Origin: Oscillatoria nigro-viridis PCC 7112
GTDB taxonomy: Bacteria > Cyanobacteriota > Cyanobacteriia > Cyanobacteriales > Microcoleaceae
DNA length: 64,000 nt
Direction: 5' to 3'
Assembly: GCF_000317475.1 (NCBI RefSeq)
Contig: NC_019763.1
Location: 1-64,000, forward strand
Below the pieces are notes generated by a model. The model made no database searches. It was not told where the DNA came from and was given only the letters and a program-made list of their open reading frames with translations. The position numbers were made by a program, and so were the translations under genes. This document shows positions 8,184 to 16,034 of this stretch, piece after piece; within the stretch, counting starts at the first letter, position 1, and each line of letters begins with the position of its first letter.

Positions 8184-8884
8184 GAATCGGCACATCCTAG
8201 AACTTGGGCATTACGCGTTGCACATTTATGGTATGATGGACAAATATACTTAACTAACTAGGGCTTGCTGAATAAGTGGTTCAAGTAAACACTGTATGGA
8301 TTTTCGGACGAAGAAAGGTAGTAATGGTGCAAGAAAAACAGGTGAAATAGATCAAAACCCGTGCATTACCATCTGCGAGCATATACAGAAAATATGAACT
8401 TGCTCCTCTCCCACCCTTGGACTTTGAGCTAGCCAACAGATACAAAAAGGTTTTTTAAACTCGACCGCACATGATTTTTTAGGGTCTATAGCTTGTCCAA
8501 TTATCTTGGATAAGTTGCTCCTTCAATCCTATCTTTTTAAGCATGGTTTTCTTCCCATTCTTCTTTCATTATTACTCCCTTTACTCGACCATAAAAACTG
8601 TTGGTAAGACGATTATATTATACAGGCTATAAAAAGCATTATTTCCTGCAATATTAGCCCTCTCATTTGGTTCAATATTTTAATTAAAGCTGATGCAGAA
8701 ACTCAACATTTGCATATGAATACTTACAACTTAGAATTCGGAATGCAAATGAATTTTGATGGAAATGTCAATCAACCTGGAAAGCTTACCCTCCCGGCAC
8801 CCATACTTGCTTAAATTCGACAAAAATTTGCTAACGGCAGCTTCACTTTATAATAATCGCTAAGCGAATAGCATTTTTAGAGGG
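8184..8884. other. Non-coding stretch with transposon relics
   Basis: No supported gene. At 8215-8238, GCGTTGCACATTTATGGTATG closely matches the left end of the IS1-type element at 42633, so a decayed or truncated copy once lay here. GGGCTTGCTGAATAAGTGG near 8262 resembles another insertion-sequence end. The remainder (about 8300-8880) shows only short broken reading frames. Confidence 0.45.
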
Positions 8885-9505
8885 ATTGCCACAGGAAATG
8901 TTCCTTTAGCTACGGCCTTCCTTCCTTGGAATATGATTTTGTAAGTGGTTCTTCTACCCGTCTATCTGTTAGTTTTTGTTAGAAAATTGGTGCAGATTGA
9001 TGCAGCAGTTTTTCTCGAAAGCATTGTGCTAGTTTTAGCTGTTCTTATGCTTTTAGCGTTTATCGCTAAGTGGCTAATACCAAAGGTAAACAGGTTTTGG
9101 CGTGAAATTCCATTGAAAATAGCAGCAGGGCAAACGCTATTTCTGTGTTTGGCAATTACAGCGGTATTGGCCTCGTAGGGGTAAACCCTAATTCAGCGTT
9201 CAGATGTGCTGCTAAAAATGTTGCCAGCTATCTTTATTTTCTATGGAATTACCTTTTTACTGGCTCAAGTAATCTCACGATTCGGCAACTTTAGTTATGA
9301 GGACTTTGCTTGCTTTAGTTGTATAACCCTTGCACGCAATTCACCCCTTGCATTAGCGATCGCTACATCTGTTTTTCCTAATCGTCCTTTGATTACCCTT
9401 GTTTTGGCTATTGAACCACTTATCCAACTCTCTATTATGGTCTTAGTTTCCCAATTATTACTTTTTATGCGTCGTAGATGGGTAAATTTTCAGAGACAGA
9501 AATAG
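8885..9505 (+). pseudogene. Decayed arsenite/bile-acid-symporter-type permease
   Basis: One frame reads as a membrane permease interrupted by in-frame stops at 8942-8944, 9176-9178 and 9182-9184. Recognisable pieces are IATGNVPLATAFLPWNMIL, LPVYLLVFVRKLVQID, IPLKIAAGQTLF, then LPAIFIFYGITFLLAQVI and LARNSPLALAIATSVFPNRP. The last piece is typical of BASS/ACR3-like 'arsenic resistance' permeases. The N-terminal half is missing. It lies beside the arsenic cluster, on the opposite strand. The two halves were formerly long enough to look like separate small genes, but the constant frame shows one broken gene. Confidence 0.7.
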
Positions 9506-9553
9506 TCTAATAGCGTTACAATTCCCTTACCTGAATTAGAAGAAAGGCATTGA

Positions 9554-9700
9554 TTATATCGTTATTAGTTTCTGAACTGCTTGCTTAACATTTTTCAAGC
9601 AACAGGAACCTTGAGGATTATTAACTTCGCAAGCATAAAACCTAGCTTTGATATGTTCTGTAATTGATTTAACAGCATGACTATACCCTGTTTGCTCCAT
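9554..9700 (-). CDS. Small Cys-containing hypothetical protein
   Basis: 48 residues from the ATG at 9700, directly after the stop codon of the preceding fragment (TAA-ATG). Contains CEVNNPQGSCCLKN. No family recognised. It lies downstream of arsC in the same direction and could be the tail of that transcript. Short length and lack of homology evidence keep confidence low. Confidence 0.3.
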   Translation of the reverse strand: MEQTGYSHAVKSITEHIKARFYACEVNNPQGSCCLKNVKQAVQKLITI

Positions 9701-9932
9701 TTATTTCGACTTGAATTCTTTGCAAACTCCAATCAAAGCAATAGCAAATAGGAATGTTCGTGGACTGATGCTTCTGAAAAATAAGAACTTTGACTTGATT
9801 CACAGTAATATAACAAAGTGAAACCCAACCTACCACTATTCCTGTTGCCAGATTTTTCAGAATTGGTATAACAATCTGCTTGGTCTTCCCAACTATTAAT
9901 CTTGAATCGCGCTCAAGCCAATGCAACAGCAT
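9701..9932 (-). pseudogene. Frameshifted small membrane protein
   Basis: A hydrophobic stretch (ATGIVVGWVSLCYITVNQVKV) is read in one frame from 9932. After about 9785 a more plausible continuation (SISPRTFLFAIALIGVCKEF, stop at 9701-9703) lies in another frame. This suggests a membrane protein with one frameshift. Family unknown. Position directly after arsC suggests former membership of the arsenic operon. Confidence 0.3.
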
Positions 9933-9937
9933 TAATC

Positions 9938-10333
9938 TTACTTTAGAGAGTCAACTAATGTTTTAACTCGTCCTTTAATTTCATCCCGAACGCGGTGAAA
10001 AGTTTCGATGGGTTGTCCGTCGGGATCGTCGAGTTGCCAATCTTCAAACACTTCTCGCAATACCCACGCTTCGGGTAAATTCACGCCGCAGCCACAGAGA
10101 GAAATTACTGCATCGTAGTCTTCAGCATTGAATTCGCTTAATGGGTTAGATGTTTGATCGGTGATGTCGATGCCGATTTCTGACATGACTTGAATTGCTG
10201 TCGGATGAACTCTGCTTGATTCTAAGCCGGAACTGGTGACTCCAATCTTGCCGGCTCCGATGGTTTTAGCGAATCCTTCTGCCATTTGCGATCGGCACGA
10301 GTTTCTTTTGCAAACAAACATTACTTTTTTCAT
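9938..10333 (-). CDS. arsC: Arsenate reductase, glutathione/glutaredoxin type
   Basis: 131 residues, low-molecular-weight phosphatase fold. The CX5R loop is CKRNSCR with the nucleophile at Cys8. Cys80 and Cys82 are in SLCGCGV. These are the same three positions described for the glutathione/glutaredoxin-linked Synechocystis ArsC, so electrons probably come from glutathione and glutaredoxin. It reduces arsenate to arsenite in the cytoplasm. Last clearly intact gene of the ars operon on this strand; short TTGTTAG-type tandem repeats lie in the 64-bp gap before it. Confidence 0.93.
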   Translation of the reverse strand: MKKVMFVCKRNSCRSQMAEGFAKTIGAGKIGVTSSGLESSRVHPTAIQVMSEIGIDITDQTSNPLSEFNAEDYDAVISLCGCGVNLPEAWVLREVFEDWQLDDPDGQPIETFHRVRDEIKGRVKTLVDSLK

Positions 10334-10397
10334 GGTTTTTGTTGGTTGTTAGTTGTTAGTTGTTGGTTATGGGTTGTTGTCGGGGTTCCGGCGGTTT

Positions 10398-11057
10398 CTA
10401 AGCGTCCGGTAATTCAAGGGCGCGATTTGCTATTGCGATCGCCTCTTTGGCCGCTTGTTCTTTGCGTTCACTGTAGCGTTCGGTCAAATAGTCGGTTTGC
10501 TCCCGCAACAGCAAGGTAAACTTGTACAGTTCCTCCATTACGTCGATCGCGCGATCGCGATAAGGCGAATCCTTCATCGTCCCATCTTCATTAAATTCCT
10601 GATAAGCCTTCGCAACCGAAGACTGATTCGGAATTGTAAACATCCGCATCCAGCGGCCCAACATTCTCAAAGTATTGACAGCATTAAAAGACTGTGAACC
10701 GCCGCTGACTTGCATCACCGCCAAAGTTCGGCCTTGAGTCGGTCTGACAGCCCCAATACTTAAAGGAATCCAGTCAATTTGATTTTTGATAATGCCCGTA
10801 ATATTGCCGTGCATTTCTGGACTAGACCACACTTGACCCTCCGACGACAAACTCAATTCCCGCAATTCTTGAACCTTGGGATGGGTATCAGGAACGCTAC
10901 CGTAAATCGGCAATTCTAGAGGATTGAAAAACCGAACTTCAGCACCGAAATCCTGAATAATTCTTGCAGATTCTTCTGCCAACAAGCGACTGTAAGAACG
11001 CTCTCTTAAAGAGCCATACAAAAACAGGATGCGAGGAGGATGGTCAAAACGAGTCAT
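10398..11057 (-). CDS. arsH: ArsH, NADPH-dependent FMN reductase / organoarsenical oxidase
   Basis: 219 residues. Flavodoxin-like fold with the phosphate-binding loop LYGSLRERSYSR near the N-terminus, SPEMHGNITGIIKNQIDW and the VMQVSGGSQSFNAVN segment, all typical of ArsH. ArsH proteins oxidise trivalent organoarsenicals and reduce quinones or metals using NADPH. Sits between the phosphatase and arsC in the operon. Length normal. Confidence 0.95.
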   Translation of the reverse strand: MTRFDHPPRILFLYGSLRERSYSRLLAEESARIIQDFGAEVRFFNPLELPIYGSVPDTHPKVQELRELSLSSEGQVWSSPEMHGNITGIIKNQIDWIPLSIGAVRPTQGRTLAVMQVSGGSQSFNAVNTLRMLGRWMRMFTIPNQSSVAKAYQEFNEDGTMKDSPYRDRAIDVMEELYKFTLLLREQTDYLTERYSERKEQAAKEAIAIANRALELPDA

Positions 11058-11087
11058 GAGTAGCGTTAATTAGTTATAAGAATGGGG

Positions 11088-11561
11088 CTATTGAGAATAA
11101 GTTTGTTTTCCTGCTAACTCTTGCAGGAAAGCGGTTTGCGCCTCTCTCAATTCAACGTTGGGATTGGCATCCAGAATAGTGAGTATCGCATCGTCATAGG
11201 ATGAACCTGCCTGAATCAAGTAGGAAGCCAGCATCGTTCCGGTTCGTCGTCTGCCACTTGTGCAGTGAATTGCAACCCCGTGCCCAAAATGATTCTGGCT
11301 ATCCACAAAGGTTTGCAAGTGCTGAATCTGTTCCTGGCTGGGTGCAGTACCGCCTTTCGTTGGCAACCAAAGGTGAGGAATGTTTGCCTGCTCATACAAA
11401 TCCAGATTGGAAGCATCGTCCATTACAGAGACGATCCCCCCAATACCTACTGATTGAAGCGTAGAGAGTTCCTCTGCTGTTGGCTTCCGCACCCCTGCCA
11501 GTTGACCTGGAATCACCCACCACAAATTCTCTGAAATTGGTTGCGCTTGTTGTTCGTCCAT
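11088..11561 (-). CDS. Dual-specificity / tyrosine phosphatase-like protein in the ars operon
   Basis: 157 residues with the cysteine phosphatase loop HCTSGRRRTG (HCX5R) and an upstream general-acid region around PTKGGTAPS. N-terminus ISENLWWVIPGQLAGVRKPT is typical of small dual-specificity-like phosphatases. It lies 30 bp upstream of arsH in the same direction, so it is likely co-transcribed. Its role in arsenic handling is unknown; a phosphate- or arsenate-ester hydrolase is possible. The catalytic residues are intact. Confidence 0.85.
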   Translation of the reverse strand: MDEQQAQPISENLWWVIPGQLAGVRKPTAEELSTLQSVGIGGIVSVMDDASNLDLYEQANIPHLWLPTKGGTAPSQEQIQHLQTFVDSQNHFGHGVAIHCTSGRRRTGTMLASYLIQAGSSYDDAILTILDANPNVELREAQTAFLQELAGKQTYSQ

Positions 11562-11635
11562 TGCAGTCGCCTCATCCGACAGGGGTAGAAATTTTATTGC
11601 AAATAAACATCACACTTTTCATTTATTTTCCTCGC

Positions 11636-12346
11636 TTACTTGATATCGCGAAATCCGTCGGATATTATCCGATAAACCAAAACAGCTAGTTGCGCTCCTA
11701 AAATTGGTGCAACCCAATAAACCCACTGGTGCTGCCCAATTCCTCCTACAATTGCTGGGCCAAATGACCGCGCCGGATTCATACTCGCTCCGGTAATCGG
11801 CCCCATAAATGCAGCTTCTAACCCTACAGTTAACCCAATTGCTATCCCGGCAAAACCGATCGGAGCGCGCCTATCTAATCCTGAACCTAAAATAACAAAC
11901 ATCAGGATAAAAGTCAATACTGTTTCTAGAATTAAAGACTGTAACCAGTTACCATTCAGAGGAACAGTTGCACCGAGATTTGCCACTTTTCCTAAAGTAA
12001 TTAGCAGCAGTGTGGAAGCTGCTATCGCGCCCGCACACTGCGCTAGAATATAAGGCAAAACACGTTTGCTTACAAAAAAGCCGCTAGCCCAGAAAGCTAA
12101 TGTTACAGCAGGATTCAGGTGGGCGCTGCTAATATGACCAGTAGCATAAATCATCGCGGCTACAACCGCTCCAAAGACGAAACTGACGCCTAAATGAGTA
12201 ATAGCACCCTGGCTAATTTTGTTAACCATCACCGCGCCCGTGCCTGCAAAAACTATAGTAAATGTACCCAGAAATTCGGCGAGCGCTTCTCTGCTGCACT
12301 CCGGTGAAAACAAGCTTCTCACTGTTTTAGAAATTGACTTGAACAT
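11636..12346 (-). CDS. Aquaporin / glycerol facilitator (AqpS-like)
   Basis: 236 residues, MIP family, six hydrophobic segments. The two half-helix motifs are HLNPAVTL and GASMNPARSFGP, both standard NPA. Starts at ATG with sequence FSPECSREALAEFLGTFTIVF, the usual first helix. Channels of this family carry uncharged arsenite, glycerol or water. Placed between pstS and the phosphatase in an ArsR-controlled operon, it is best read as an arsenite channel working with ArsC, as described for AqpS of Sinorhizobium meliloti. The neighbouring permease is dead, which supports that role (inference). Confidence 0.88.
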   Translation of the reverse strand: MFKSISKTVRSLFSPECSREALAEFLGTFTIVFAGTGAVMVNKISQGAITHLGVSFVFGAVVAAMIYATGHISSAHLNPAVTLAFWASGFFVSKRVLPYILAQCAGAIAASTLLLITLGKVANLGATVPLNGNWLQSLILETVLTFILMFVILGSGLDRRAPIGFAGIAIGLTVGLEAAFMGPITGASMNPARSFGPAIVGGIGQHQWVYWVAPILGAQLAVLVYRIISDGFRDIK

Positions 12347-12447
12347 TGAGTAGATCCGTGATAAATTTACCTCGGTTGTTATAGTTTAGTTACCAATCTA
12401 GATTAACAGCTAACAACCTACAACAGTTGACAGATGAGCACTGATAC

Positions 12448-13476
12448 CTAAAAATTGGCCTGCTGTCGCAATAACTCGCCAATAGTCAAGTCAAGCTGAG
12501 CTTTGCCACCAAAAACTGTCCCCACCTTGCCATTGTAGAAGTGGTTATAAATTAGTTGATAGCCTTCTTTTGGTAAAGGAATATAACCTACAGAACTAAC
12601 TAAGGTCGGAGCTTTCTTCATGTAGAATTCTACAAAATTGCGTACTTCTATTTTATTTTGAGCAGAGTTGTAGTTGACATAGATAAATAGAGGTCGTGCA
12701 AGGGGGTTATATTGAGCTTTTTCTACAGTTTCGCGGGAGGGCAACACTGCTCTTTTGCCTCTGTCAATACCTACAGCTTTCAATTGACTTTGGTTGTCTT
12801 CGTAATAGGAAAATCCAAAGTAACCCAAAGCATTTTCGTCTTTAATAACCCCTTGCACTAAAACTGTATCGTCTTCACTAGCTGTATAGTCGGTACGGCT
12901 GGCTTTCGCAGTACCTACTGTTGCCTCTGTGAAGTAGTCAAATGTACCGGAATCTTTGCCTGCCCCGTAGAGGGTTATAGGTCGATTCGGCCAAGTGCGT
13001 CGAATCTGATTCCAGCGGGTAATTTTTCCTTGGGCGGCGGGTTCCCAAATTTTTTTCAATTCCTCTACAGTAATGTCTTTTATCCAGTTATTTTTGGGAT
13101 TGACTACTACTGTGAGCGCGTCAAATGCGACAGGTAATTCGTAGTAGCGGATGCCAGCTTTGTTGCAGGCTTCCATTTCCCCTGGGCTGATGGGTCGCGA
13201 GGCGTTGCTGATGTCAGTTTCGCCAGCACAAAACTTTTTAAATCCTCCACCTGTACCGGAGAATTCAACAGTAATTGATGCTTTTTTGGGATTCGTATTT
13301 TGATATTCTTTTGCCATCGCATCCGTAATTGGATACACGGTGCTGGAACCGTCAATTTTAATGCTTTGCGATTCTGGCGACTGGACTTGTCCGCAGGAGC
13401 TGAGCAGCCCGATCGCACCTATGGTCAAAGCAATTATACTTAGTGCGGAAACCTTGGGCTTTTCTGCTGGGTTCAT
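12448..13476 (-). CDS. pstS: PstS-type phosphate-binding lipoprotein in the ars operon
   Basis: Lipoprotein signal peptide with lipobox LLSSCG, then a phosphate-binding protein fold: DGSSTVYPITDAMA, FSGTGGGFKKFCAGETDISNASRPIS, and YGAGKDSGTFDYFTEA, the regions that contact phosphate in PstS. I place the start at the ATG at 13476, behind GGTGAGG, rather than the GTG at 13485. The first gene after an ArsR-type operator. It may scavenge phosphate to compete with arsenate, or discriminate between the two; a sensor role like that of AioX is less likely because no kinase lies nearby. No other pst gene is present. Confidence 0.9.
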   Translation of the reverse strand: MNPAEKPKVSALSIIALTIGAIGLLSSCGQVQSPESQSIKIDGSSTVYPITDAMAKEYQNTNPKKASITVEFSGTGGGFKKFCAGETDISNASRPISPGEMEACNKAGIRYYELPVAFDALTVVVNPKNNWIKDITVEELKKIWEPAAQGKITRWNQIRRTWPNRPITLYGAGKDSGTFDYFTEATVGTAKASRTDYTASEDDTVLVQGVIKDENALGYFGFSYYEDNQSQLKAVGIDRGKRAVLPSRETVEKAQYNPLARPLFIYVNYNSAQNKIEVRNFVEFYMKKAPTLVSSVGYIPLPKEGYQLIYNHFYNGKVGTVFGGKAQLDLTIGELLRQQANF

Positions 13477-13514
13477 TGACCTCACCCAATGTCATAACTA
13501 AGGGGTACACTGGA

Positions 13515-13542
13515 ATCATATCAATAAAATTTGATATGTCAA
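13515..13542 (-). promoter_or_regulatory. ArsR-controlled promoter of the pstS-arsC operon
   Basis: On the minus strand TTGACA (13537-13542) and TATGAT (13515-13520) are separated by 16 bp. Across the spacer lies a perfect inverted repeat with 8-bp arms (13517-13524 and 13531-13538) whose core is ATCAA-N6-TTGAT. That core is the one I recall for the Synechocystis ArsR operator. A repressor bound here would block RNA polymerase directly. Confidence 0.8.
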
Positions 13543-13573
13543 GTATGAGGGAAGACAAACAGGCAATAAACAT

Positions 13574-13589
13574 ATTAAGAAATGTTGAT
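13574..13589. promoter_or_regulatory. Second, weaker ArsR-type operator
   Basis: ATTAA-N6-TTGAT, one mismatch from the core at 13520-13535, with centres 54 bp (about five helical turns) apart. It lies just after the arsR stop codon. Same-face spacing would allow two repressor dimers to cooperate. Confidence 0.5.
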
Positions 13590-13592
13590 AGG

Positions 13593-13952
13593 TTAATCTG
13601 CGTCGGAACAAGGGCGGGCCGGTAGGATCTGGCTGAAGCGGCGGTATTCGGCGAGGTACTGTTCGAGGGCGATAAACTGAGCTAAATTGAGGCTGTAGTA
13701 AATCCAGCGACTTTCTTGGCGGCTGCGGACTAAAGCTGCATCCTTCAAGGTTTTGAGGTGGAAAGACAGTTTAGGCTGAGGGACAGAAAGTCGATCGCAC
13801 AATTCGCAAACGCACAACTCCTGTTCTCGCAGCAACTCCAAAATCTGAATCCGCAGGGGGTCAGAAAGAGCATGAAAGCCGGAGGAGACAAGTTTTTCTG
13901 AAATCTGTCGCTGTGAAATGCGATCGGGCGCAGCCGTAGAATTTTTAAGCAT
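13593..13952 (-). CDS. arsR: ArsR/SmtB-family repressor
   Basis: 119 residues from the ATG at 13952 (a TTG lies one codon earlier). Winged helix-turn-helix with LSDPLRIQILELL and the recognition region SVPQPKLSFHLKTLK. The metalloid site is ELCVCELC at the start of helix alpha-3, the classical ArsR Cys pair that binds arsenite or antimonite. Extra Cys near the C-terminus (RPCSDAD). Encoded upstream of the genes it probably represses, in the same direction, with two operators in the gap. Confidence 0.93.
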   Translation of the reverse strand: MLKNSTAAPDRISQRQISEKLVSSGFHALSDPLRIQILELLREQELCVCELCDRLSVPQPKLSFHLKTLKDAALVRSRQESRWIYYSLNLAQFIALEQYLAEYRRFSQILPARPCSDAD

Positions 13953-14049
13953 CAATTATTTAGAAAACATCCATACAAAACATTATAGTTTCTCAAGCTT
14001 CATCCCAGAAAATCAGTGCATTCAGCATCGACAGATTCTTCGGACTTGA

Positions 14050-14285
14050 TTACTTCGGATTCTGTACCTGCGCCGGCACATCAGTGAGTCCGACCTTTTT
14101 CATCAGCGAAATCACCCCTATAGATAAAATTCCCCAAGAATTGCCCCAACAACTACCAGGATGATAAAGACTTTTTGCAAAGTTTTTTTAGTAGCTGGGT
14201 GGTACTGTCTCGGCAATTCTTGGCCTTGCTCCTCAACTTCTTGCTCCAAGGAATCTAGCGGATTGGATGGATTTGAGTTAAAAGG
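14050..14285 (-). pseudogene. Frameshifted small membrane protein remnant
   Basis: Reading the minus strand gives LEQEVEEQGQELP, then KKTLQKVFIILVVVGAIL, after which the coherent sequence continues one frame over as ILSIGVISLMKKVGLTDVP with a stop at 14050. This looks like a single-helix protein of about 70 residues broken by one frameshift. No start codon is seen. Family unknown. Confidence 0.35.
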
Positions 14286-14584
14286 ATTACTCCAGAGGAG
14301 TTATCAAATCCCCAATACGTTGATGAAAATATTAACGCGCGGGTCGAGTTTAGGAAAACTAAACACTCAGTAATGCTCACGGAATGGTTGCTTGAAAATA
14401 ACCCCGGTTGCTTTGCTGAATTAGTCCAGTTTTCACAGCGTATCCTTGACAAAGACAACGCTGCGGTATCTTAAGCAAAACAGCGTTCGCGATCGCCACC
14501 AACACCTCAATTTTTGGGAAACTAAACCCAAACCAAAACCTCAAAACCTCCGCCATGCCCAAAATCCATGAGTGCGATCGCATA
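14286..14584. other. Intergenic stretch without supported genes
   Basis: Open frames exist on both strands but have no recognisable content, no good start sites and mixed composition. It contains one HIP1-type GCGATCGC. It lies downstream of the merR stop. Confidence 0.4.
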
Positions 14585-15073
14585 TCAACGCTTAAGACGC
14601 TCTTTAACAACTGTTTCGCTGGTAATGTTTCGGTGGGTATCGTTTTCTTGCTCAATCAGCCGACAGATTGTGCTACCACAGATGACATTGTTCGGTGTGG
14701 TTGACTCTTCTTCAACCAAAGCCTCAATCTTTGAATACCGATTAGCCAAATCCTGGCGAAATTTAACCATTTCCTCAATACGGCACTCCAACTCATCTAA
14801 ATGCTGCTTTACCATTGCCTTAAGGCTTGCACAGGGAGGAGTACCTTGGGCGCTGATGTCAATGAGCTTTTTGATCTCATCTAGGGAAAGTCCGAAGTGC
14901 TTAGCTTTTTGAATAAACCGCAGACGTTCTAACGCTTCTTCTGAATAGATACGATATTGTGACTGTGTTCGCTCAGGTGGCTTGAGTAGTCCCAAGCGTT
15001 CGTAATAGCGAATTGTCGGAACGGGTATACCCAGTTGACGGCTTAACTGGCTGATAAACAATCCCTGTTTCAC
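14585..15073 (-). CDS. MerR-family heavy-metal regulator
   Basis: 162 residues. N-terminal winged helix (FISQLSRQLGIPVPTIRYYERLGLL), then the long dimerisation helix. Cys81 (TPPCASL) lies at the start of that helix, where ZntR/CadR/MerR relatives place a metal ligand; Cys132 and Cys137 (VICGSTICRL) form the C-terminal metal loop. This arrangement suggests a thiophilic or borderline metal such as zinc, cadmium, lead or mercury. Third gene of a unit after two thioredoxin-like genes, and the natural regulator of the three 20-bp-spacer promoters nearby. Confidence 0.9.
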   Translation of the reverse strand: MKQGLFISQLSRQLGIPVPTIRYYERLGLLKPPERTQSQYRIYSEEALERLRFIQKAKHFGLSLDEIKKLIDISAQGTPPCASLKAMVKQHLDELECRIEEMVKFRQDLANRYSKIEALVEEESTTPNNVICGSTICRLIEQENDTHRNITSETVVKERLKR

Positions 15074-15131
15074 TTTTTTGCCACCTCTTTAATTGAGAAT
15101 GGGAGGGCGATTACCCCTCCCATTCAGTAAT

Positions 15132-15407
15132 TTATCCTTGCCCAATACCAGCAGCTATAAGCGCTTCGCGGGACACTGGCTGTTGGTGAGAGCAACACTC
15201 AGCAAGTTTACCATCGACAACAACAGCAGGGACACGATTAATGCCGTACTGGTTTGCTTTCTCGCGACACTCATTGGTAGCGCAACCCTCACGCAGATCG
15301 TAAACCTGCACCTCACAGTTAGAGCAAGCTAACTCCCTCACCAACTTAACGGCTTCATCACACAAGGGACACCCAGCAGTGAAGACTTCGACTATACGTT
15401 TGGTCAT
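15132..15407 (-). CDS. Thioredoxin/glutaredoxin-like protein with CPLC motif (2)
   Basis: 91 residues. Short thioredoxin fold: VEVFTAGCPLCDEAV with the redox CPLC pair, cis-proline in INRVPAVVVDG. Unusually Cys-rich for its size (ACSNC, GCATNEC, ECC), so it may bind metal as well as exchange disulfides. No signal peptide, so cytoplasmic. It has its own MerR-type promoter and lies 58 bp upstream of the regulator gene. Paralogue of the gene at 15529-15843. Confidence 0.82.
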   Translation of the reverse strand: MTKRIVEVFTAGCPLCDEAVKLVRELACSNCEVQVYDLREGCATNECREKANQYGINRVPAVVVDGKLAECCSHQQPVSREALIAAGIGQG

Positions 15408-15439
15408 TCTCTTAACCTTGTTTGAAGAGTTATAAGAGT

Positions 15440-15471
15440 AGCTTAAACCTTGAACCTGACTTCAATGTCAA
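15440..15471 (-). promoter_or_regulatory. MerR-type promoter 1 (20-bp spacer)
   Basis: Minus strand: TTGACA (15466-15471), 20-bp spacer, TAAGCT (15440-15445). The spacer carries the dyad TTGAA-N6-TTCAA. Overlong spacers of 19-20 bp with a central dyad are the hallmark of MerR-activated promoters. Drives the thioredoxin-like gene at 15132-15407 and probably merR. Confidence 0.78.
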
Positions 15472-15528
15472 GGGGGATGAGAAACTTTTTTTACAGCGCT
15501 AGCAAAAAGTGAATTGTTTATAAACGCT

Positions 15529-15843
15529 CTATATGCCCATACCCGCATAAAGATATTCGCTTGAAGGGAGGGAGATCGTAGGCTGACCAAACCCAGCCCC
15601 CTGAAGTTGCTCATAGCTGGGTTTACCCGTAAAGACAACTACTCCATCTACTGCTATCGCAGGCACTGCCTTCAATCCATATCTTTCGGCTTGTTGTTCT
15701 AAGTATTGCGATCCCTCCTGCCCTTGTCCTAGATTGTAGACCTTTACCTGATCACTTGAGGTAGCCATTTCTTGCACCAACTGAACTGTTTGGTCGCAAA
15801 GTGGACAGTTGCCCGTAAAAATCTCAACTAGACGTTTTTTCAT
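15529..15843 (-). CDS. Thioredoxin/glutaredoxin-like protein with CPLC motif (1)
   Basis: I start it at the ATG at 15843 (MKKRLVEIFTGNCPLC). The upstream in-frame start at 15903 would lie inside the promoter. 104 residues: CPLC redox pair, cis-proline in LKAVPAIAVDGVVVF, and a short C-terminal extension. Fewer cysteines than its paralogue. Cytoplasmic. Its promoter is back to back with that of the periplasmic Cys/Met-rich protein. Confidence 0.82.
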   Translation of the reverse strand: MKKRLVEIFTGNCPLCDQTVQLVQEMATSSDQVKVYNLGQGQEGSQYLEQQAERYGLKAVPAIAVDGVVVFTGKPSYEQLQGAGFGQPTISLPSSEYLYAGMGI

Positions 15844-15871
15844 TATCTTTACCAGAATTTCTATTTCTATT

Positions 15872-15903
15872 ATCTTAAACTCTCCAGTCAAGTAGAGAGT
15901 CAA
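15872..15903 (-). promoter_or_regulatory. MerR-type promoter 2 (20-bp spacer)
   Basis: Minus strand: TTGACT (15898-15903), 20-bp spacer, TAAGAT (15872-15877), with an ACTCTC...GAGAGT dyad around the spacer. Drives the gene ending at 15529. Confidence 0.8.
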
Positions 15904-15959
15904 TTAGAAAAGTCAAGATCATTCTTCAGGCATATTTACTCAAATTTCTGAATTAGGCC

Positions 15960-15991
15960 TTGACTCTCTAGTCTGGTGGAGAGTTTAGTAT
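15960..15991 (+). promoter_or_regulatory. MerR-type promoter 3 (20-bp spacer)
   Basis: Plus strand: TTGACT (15960-15965), 20-bp spacer, TAGTAT (15986-15991), with the same ACTCTC...GAGAGT dyad as promoter 2. Divergent from promoter 2. Drives the small secreted protein at 16035. Confidence 0.82.
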
Positions 15992-16034
15992 GGACTTAGT
16001 TCTAAGAAAATTAGTCACTCAATTGAGGATAAAG

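Noticed and set aside
8945..9505. Two separate small membrane proteins
   Set aside because: They share one frame separated only by stop codons, and the joined translation reads as a single permease; called one pseudogene.
14161..14655. Open frames on both strands between the arsR region and merR
   Set aside because: No recognisable domain, poor start sites, and one overlaps the better-supported frameshifted remnant at 14050-14285.
15990..16034. Upstream ATG as start of the Cys/Met-rich protein
   Set aside because: The ATG lies within the -10 hexamer of the MerR-type promoter, so it cannot be in the transcript; 16035 also has a ribosome-binding site and a proper signal peptide start.
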